NCBI GenBank assembly: GCA_022414725.1
Contig: CM039465.1
Coordinates: 19,924,690 to 19,988,689 of the forward strand
Direction: 5' to 3'
Origin: Microglena sp. YARC
Lineage: Eukaryota > Chlorophyta > Chlorophyceae > Chlamydomonadales > Chlamydomonadaceae
Length of the DNA: 64,000 nt
Shown here: piece by piece, positions 58,716 through 64,000 of the stretch
Layout: each line of letters opens with the position of its first letter
Numbering within the stretch: position 1 is the stretch's first letter
Position numbers and translations under genes: made by a program
Notes under the pieces: model-generated
Told to the model about the DNA's origin: nothing
Seen by the model: the letters and a program-made list of their open reading frames with translations, nothing else
Databases searched by the model: none

Positions 58716-61700
58716 TCAAGCTCTGACGAGGTTCTCCTTACCGTCCAAAACCTTGATGTACTCAATCTTGTCACCAACCTGCAAAATAAGTGGATAGTCA
58801 GAGATCAGAGGGGAACAACTTGACCTGGACTTGACAATTTCCAGCCTACCGTGTATTTTTCATTTTTAACTGAAGTCTGGGGACTAGAGGCACACATGCG
58901 CCTTTTCATACTTCACTCCAATGCACATATCAGTCTGCTCCCTGGCCCTATTGCCTCTTAATTTGTTGTACCTGGAAGATCTTGACCCCCTCTACCCTTT
59001 TCCCCCTATATGAATTTGAGCTTGGTTAATGGCCCCAGCCAGCAATTTGGCTGCTCGCCGTCATCAGCAGGAACAATAGCAAATCTAAGCAAATGATCAA
59101 AATATACTCAATAAGGCTACAGTTTGCTGACCTGCTCGACGCTAATAGATAAGCTGGTCCATTCAATCCCACCTTCCCATGCTAATTTGAAGGTCTACAT
59201 TGGGTCAATGTCACCTTTTAATTTGACTTATAAGGGTGCATTCTGGGTGGGAAGGGTGCCGTAGGGGTGCAGAAAGGAGTGCCGGAGACCCCCTCAAATC
59301 TGCAGCGTTCATGTGCATCTACAGGGAACTTTCAGGGGGATCAGCCATGTAATGTAACCCCATAGTTGCACTCCACCAATCTACGAGGCCAAACCAATAA
59401 CCGAAGTGGCCATAGTTGCCCTCCACAAATCCTGTTTTGCTCTCCTGTCTACCTCCAGGCAGCAACACAAGTATCAACAACACTCTCCATGCAGCCTAGG
59501 GCGTCCTGGCCTTAATTAACCTTCAACCTTAAATGATATATGTTACCCTAAACCCTAAACCCTATTCAACCTTCAACAATATATGTTACACTAAACCCTA
59601 AAACCTAAAACCTATTCAACCTTCAACAATGTGTGTTACACTAAACCCTAACCCCTGAACCCTATTCAAACTTCAGCAATATATGTTACATTAAACCCTA
59701 AACCCTATTCAAACTTCAACAAGATATGTTACACATCCAACCGCAGTGATACAAAGTATGATCACATTTTGCTGTACTGCCAAGCACTGCCTTAAGTTCC
59801 CTTATTCCTTTTCCTTATCGTCTCTCACTGTAACTATTACACGACAAAGTATAATCACCAACCCCCATGTAGCCCAGAGCGTCCTCGCCTTCAACAACGT
59901 ATCCAAACACAGCGAACCTCCCGTCCAAAAGGTTGGATCCAGCCGGAGTTAGCTCAGACTGCTTTAGCAGAAAGAAGACCTGGGAATGAGTTGGGGAGTG
60001 CATACGGATGGGTTGACAAGCAAAAATGGCAAAACTACACAAGGAAACAACATATCCAAACACAGCAAACCTCCCGTCCAAGAGGTTGGATGCAGTCAGA
60101 GTCAGCTCAAACTGCTTCAGCAGAGAGATGACCTGGGAATGAGTTGGGGAGTGCATTGGTGGTTCGCCCCAGTGTATGCAAACAGGCTCGCCCCCTCGAC
60201 CTCACGCCTCGTAATAAAGCACAGCATATATTTATGTATATATTTGGGAGTGCATAAGGATTGGTTGAGAAGCAAATAATTGCAAAACTACACACATCCC
60301 AGCGCAGCACAGCACACCCAATCACTCCGCACCCCAGCCCACTTTATTTCACCCCACCCCAAACCCACTCCATTCCAGCCCAGCCCAGCCTACCCTACTC
60401 TAGGGTGATGTTGACACTATAATCCACTTGCCTCATGTCCCTTTCTCTAGCTTCCACTCTCCTCCCCCGCACTCCTGCCCAGGCCACCCCATCCCATCAC
60501 TCCGCACCCAGCCCACTCCAGCCCAGCCCAGGCCGCTCCATTCCACCCCTTCCCAGCCCCCCCCAGAGTGGTGATGATACTACCGTATCATCCACTTGCC
60601 TCATGTCCCTTTCTCTAGCTTCCACTCTCCTCCCCCGCACTCCTGCCCAGGCCACCCCATCCCATCACTCCGCACCCCAGCCCACTCCAGCCCAGCCCAG
60701 GCCGCTCCATTCCACCCCTTCCCAGCCCCCCCCAGAGTGGTAATGATACTACCGTATCATCCACTTGCCTCATGTCCCTTTCTCTAGCTTCCACTCTCCT
60801 CCCCCGCACTCCTACCCAGGCCACCCCGTCCCATCACTCCGCACACCAGCCCACTCCAGCCCAGCCCAGGCCGCTCCATTCCACCCCTTCCCAGCCCCCC
60901 CCAGAGTGGTGATGATACTACCGTATAATCCACTTGCCTCATGTCCCTTTCTCTAGCTTCCACTCTCCTCCCCCGCACTCCTGCCCAGGCCACCCCATCC
61001 CATCACTCCGCACCCCAGCCCACTCCAGCCCACTCCAGCCCAGCCCACTCCAGCCCAGCCCACTCCAGCCCAGCCCAGGCCGCTCCATTCCACCCCTTCC
61101 CAGCCCCCCCCAGAGTGGTGATGATACTACCGTATAATCCACTTGCCTCATGTCCATTTCTCTAGCTTCCACTCTCCTCCCCCGCACTCCAGCCCAGGCC
61201 ACCCCATCCCGTCACTCCGCACCCCAGCCCAGCCCACTCCTGCCCAGCTCGCTCCATTCCACCCCAGCCCAGCCCCCTGCAGAGTGATGATGACACTACC
61301 GTATAATCCACTTGCCTCATGCCCCCAGCCCAATACAACAATCAACAGCCCAGTATGAGCCATCGCCAGTTGGCCATATGCATTGACAGCTTGCTTCACA
61401 CTCTCATTAGAGCTACACCTGGACACTACAACCAAATACGACAATCACCAACCCAGTATGAGCCATTGCCAGTAAGCCATAAGCATTGAAAACAAGCTTC
61501 ACACTCTCATTAGGGCTACATCTGGACACTACAACCCAATACAACGATCACCAACCCAGTATGAGCCATCGCCAGTTGGCCATATGCATTGACAGCTTGC
61601 TTCACACTCTCATTAGAGCTACACCTGGACACTACAACCAAATACGACAATCACCAACCCAGTATGAGCCATTGCCAGTAAGCCATAAGCATTGAAAACA

Positions 61701-64000
61701 AGCTTCACACTCTCATTAGGGCTACACCTGGACACTACAACCCAATACAACGATCACCAACCCAGTATGAGCCATCGCCAGTTGGCCATATGCATTGACA
61801 GCTTGCTTCACACTCTCATTAGGGCCACACCTGGACACTACAACCCAATACAACAATCACCAACCCAGTATGAGCCATCGCCAGTTGGCCATATGCATTG
61901 ACAGCTTGCTTCACACTCTCATTAGGGCTACACCTGGACACTACAACCCAGTACAACAATCACCAACCCAGTATGAGCCATCGCCAGTTGGCCATATGCA
62001 TTGACAGCTTGCTTCACACTCTCATTAGGGCTACACCTGGACACTACAACCCAATACAACGATCACCAACCCAGTATGAGCCATCGCCAGTTGGCCATAT
62101 GCATTGACAGCTTGCTTCACACTCTCATTACGGCCACACCTGGACACTACAACCCAATACAACAATCACCATCCCAGTATGAGCCATCACCAGTTGGCCA
62201 TATGCATTGACAGCTTGCTTCACACTCTCATTAGGGCTACACCTGGACACTACGACCCAATACAACAATCACCAACCCAGTATGAGCCATCGCCAGTAAG
62301 CCATAAGCATTGAAAACAAGCTTCACACTCTCATTAGGGCTACACCTGGACTCTACAACCCAATACAACAATCACCAACCCAGTATGAGCCATCGCCAGT
62401 TGGCCATATGCATTGACAGCTTGCTTCACACTCTCATTAGGGCTACACCTGGACACTACAACCCAATACAACAATCACCAACCCAGTATGAGCCATCGCC
62501 AGTTGGCCATATGCATTGACAGCTTGCTTCACACTCTCATTAGGGCTACACCTGGACACTACAACCCAGTACAACAATCACCAACCCAGTATGAGCCATC
62601 GCCAGTTGGCCATATGCATTGACAGCTTGCTTCACACTCTCATTAGGGCCACACCTGGACTCTACAACCCAGTACAACAATCACCAACCCAGTATGAGCC
62701 ATCGCCAGTTGGCCATATGCATTGACAGCTTGCTTCACACTCTCATTAGGGCTACACCTGGACTCTACAACCCAATACAACGGTCACCAACCCAGTATGA
62801 GCCATCGCCAGTTGGCCATATGCATTGACAGCTTGCTTCACACTCTCATTAGGGCTACACCTGGACACTACAACCCAATACAACAATCACCAACCCAGTA
62901 TGAGCCATCGCCAGTTGGCCATATGCATTGACAGCTTGCTACACACTCTCATTAGGGCTACACCTGGACACTACAACTCAATACAACAATCACCAACCCA
63001 GTATGAGCCATCGTCAGTTGGCCATATGCATTGACAGCTTGCTTCACACTCTCATTCGGGCTACACCTGGACACTACAACCCAATACAACGATCACCAAC
63101 CCAGTATGAGCCATCGCCAGTCGGCCATATGCATTGACAGCTTGCTTCACACTCTCATTAGAGCTATACCTGGACACTACAACCAAATACGACGATCACC
63201 AACCCAGTATGAGCCATCGCCAGTAAGCCATAAGCATTGACAGCTTGCTTCACACTCTCATTATGGCTACACCTGGACACTACAACCCAATACAACGATC
63301 ACCAACCCAGTATGATTGCCAGTTGGCCATATGCATTGACAGCTTGCTTCACACTCTCATTAGGGCTACACCTGGACACTACAACCCAATACAACGATCA
63401 CCAACCCAGTATGAGCCATCGCCAGTTGGCCATATGCATTGACAGCTTGCTTCGCACTCTCATTAGGCTACACCTGGACTCTACAACCCAATACAACAAT
63501 CACCAACCCAGTATGAGCCATCGCCAGTTGGCCATATGCATTGACAGCTTGCTTCACACTCTCATTATGGCTACACCTGGACACTACAACCCATTACAAC
63601 AATCACCAACCCAGTATGAGCCATCGCCAGTTGGCCATATGCATTGACAGCTTGCTTCACACTCTCATTCGGGCTACACCAGGACACTACAACCCAATAC
63701 AACGGTCACCAACCCAGTATGAGTCATCGCCAGTATGCCATATGCATTGACAGCTTGCTTCACACTCTCATTAGGGCTACACCTGGACACTACAACCAAA
63801 TACGACGATCACCAACCCAGTATGAGCCATCGCTAGTAAGCCATAAGCATTGAAAACAAGCTTCACACTCTCATTAGGGCTACACCTGGACTCTACAACC
63901 CAATACAACGATCACCAACCCAGTATGAGCCATCGGCAGTTGGCCATATGCATTGACAGCTTGCTTCACACTCTCATTATGGCTACACCTGGACACTATA
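58716..64000 (-). CDS. CYP38/CYP37-like cyclophilin, 3' part, upstream exons unresolved
   Basis: CYP38-type cyclophilins act in the thylakoid lumen in photosystem II assembly and often lack strong isomerase activity (family knowledge). Terminal exon 58716-58778 encodes VGDKIEYIKVLDGKENLVRA and TGA. The exon before it, 59863-59979, encodes LLKQSELTPAGSNLLDGRFA, then VFGYVVEGEDALGYMG. Both match the C-terminal cyclophilin core, and they join in phase 0. Further upstream only fragments are seen: DMRQVDDT-like units at 60410-61320 and VNAYGQLAMAH inside the 103-bp satellite, where CYP38 has the FNAYGTMAMAR segment. The gene continues beyond 64000 or its remaining exons are hidden in arrays. The donor after 59863 (GTTGGT) is unusual. 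Confidence 0.75.
58800..59535 (-). other. intron sequence between the last two cyclophilin exons
   Basis: No exon seen. It contains half of the foldback element at 59025-59075; the rest appears unique. Confidence 0.5.
59540..59715. repeat. interstitial telomere-like CCCTAAA clusters
   Basis: Four tandem ~55-bp units, each with ACACTAAACCCTAAA-type heptamers and AACCTTCAACAATATATG. They are in the intron between the last two cyclophilin exons. Confidence 0.8.
60053..60132 (-). pseudogene. partial copy of the penultimate cyclophilin exon
   Basis: About 80 bp upstream in the transcript, with its own CCCAG acceptor, encode LLKQFELTLTASNLLDGRFA and VFGYVV, then lose similarity. The authentic exon at 59863-59979 has the full sequence. 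The copied segment includes upstream intron (CTGGGAATGAGTTGGGGAGT on plus). Confidence 0.85.
60160..60235. repeat. dispersed repeat family B copy, inverted
   Basis: CCTCGACCTCACGCCTCGTA followed by an AT-rich TATTTATGTATAT tail, as in 22612-22875. Confidence 0.7.
60400..61325 (-). repeat. ~169-bp tandem array upstream of cyclophilin exons
   Basis: Six units share CACTTGCCTCATGTCCCTTT, TAGCTTCCACTCTCCTCCCC and CCAGCCCA-rich spacers. On the minus strand each contains ATGAGGCAAGTGGAT and TACGGTAGTATC, a possible exon edge (DMRQVDDT, then GTAGTA) expected between the NAYG and VFF exons. Which copy is spliced cannot be decided. Confidence 0.85.
61323..64000 (-). repeat. 103-bp satellite carrying a cyclophilin exon fragment
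   Basis: About 26 head-to-tail units of 103 bp run to the window edge. On plus, units have GCCATCGCCAGTTGGCCATA and CACTCTCATTAGGGCTACAC. On minus, every typical unit can encode KQAVNAYGQLAMAHTG before GTTGGTGATT. Variant units with AGTAAGCCATAAGCATTGAA recur near 61465, 61671, 62287, 63215 and 63830. Confidence 0.95.

Noticed and set aside
61323..64000. CRISPR-like regular spacing
   Set aside because: Units are contiguous tandem repeats without variable spacers, in a eukaryotic gene context.

Overview
The window is nuclear DNA from a eukaryote with very intron-rich and repeat-rich genes, most likely a green-lineage (Viridiplantae) alga. Four observations point there. A SIN3 corepressor gene has the plant-type N-terminus (MKR-x-R-E-D, then [15 protein letters not shown]). 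A cyclophilin gene matches the thylakoid-lumen CYP38/CYP37 type. A Rab11/RABA GTPase is present. Interstitial repeats are of the plant telomere type (TTTAGGG). Splice sites are ordinary GT-AG. The species cannot be fixed from sequence alone.

Layout. 1-27552 (minus): a SIN3-like gene, 20 exons reconstructed with consistent reading phase (904 codons); its C-terminus runs off the left edge. 28119-30424 (plus): an unrecognised four-exon membrane protein, divergent from SIN3. 32211-34270 (plus): an unrecognised three-exon 104-residue protein whose first intron is mostly a satellite. 35890-37739 (plus): a two-exon LC8-family dynein light chain. 39634-44453 (minus): a four-exon Rab11-type GTPase. 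44454-48550: no gene; dispersed repeats, a tRNA-derived SINE, two hAT-type MITEs and a short hairpin. 48551-52436 (minus): a three-exon F-box gene. 52700-54500: dispersed repeats, including a 355-bp CCAT tract. 54590-57000 (minus): a decayed LINE-like retroelement with RNase H and a Cys/His finger. 58440-64000 (minus): the 3' part of a CYP38-like cyclophilin gene, its upstream exons buried in minisatellites, ending in a 103-bp satellite that reaches the window edge.

The most unusual property is shared by SIN3 and the cyclophilin. At many exons, the part next to a splice site has been copied together with neighbouring intron and tandemly repeated (2 to about 23 copies) in the adjoining intron. 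The giant introns are therefore largely built from minisatellites seeded at exon edges, and some copies keep an intact splice site and open frame. This accounts for many of the long repetitive ORFs. The genes have no operon-like relationship; SIN3 (chromatin repression), Rab11 (vesicle traffic), dynein light chain (motor), F-box (ubiquitin ligase) and cyclophilin (thylakoid lumen) are neighbours only.
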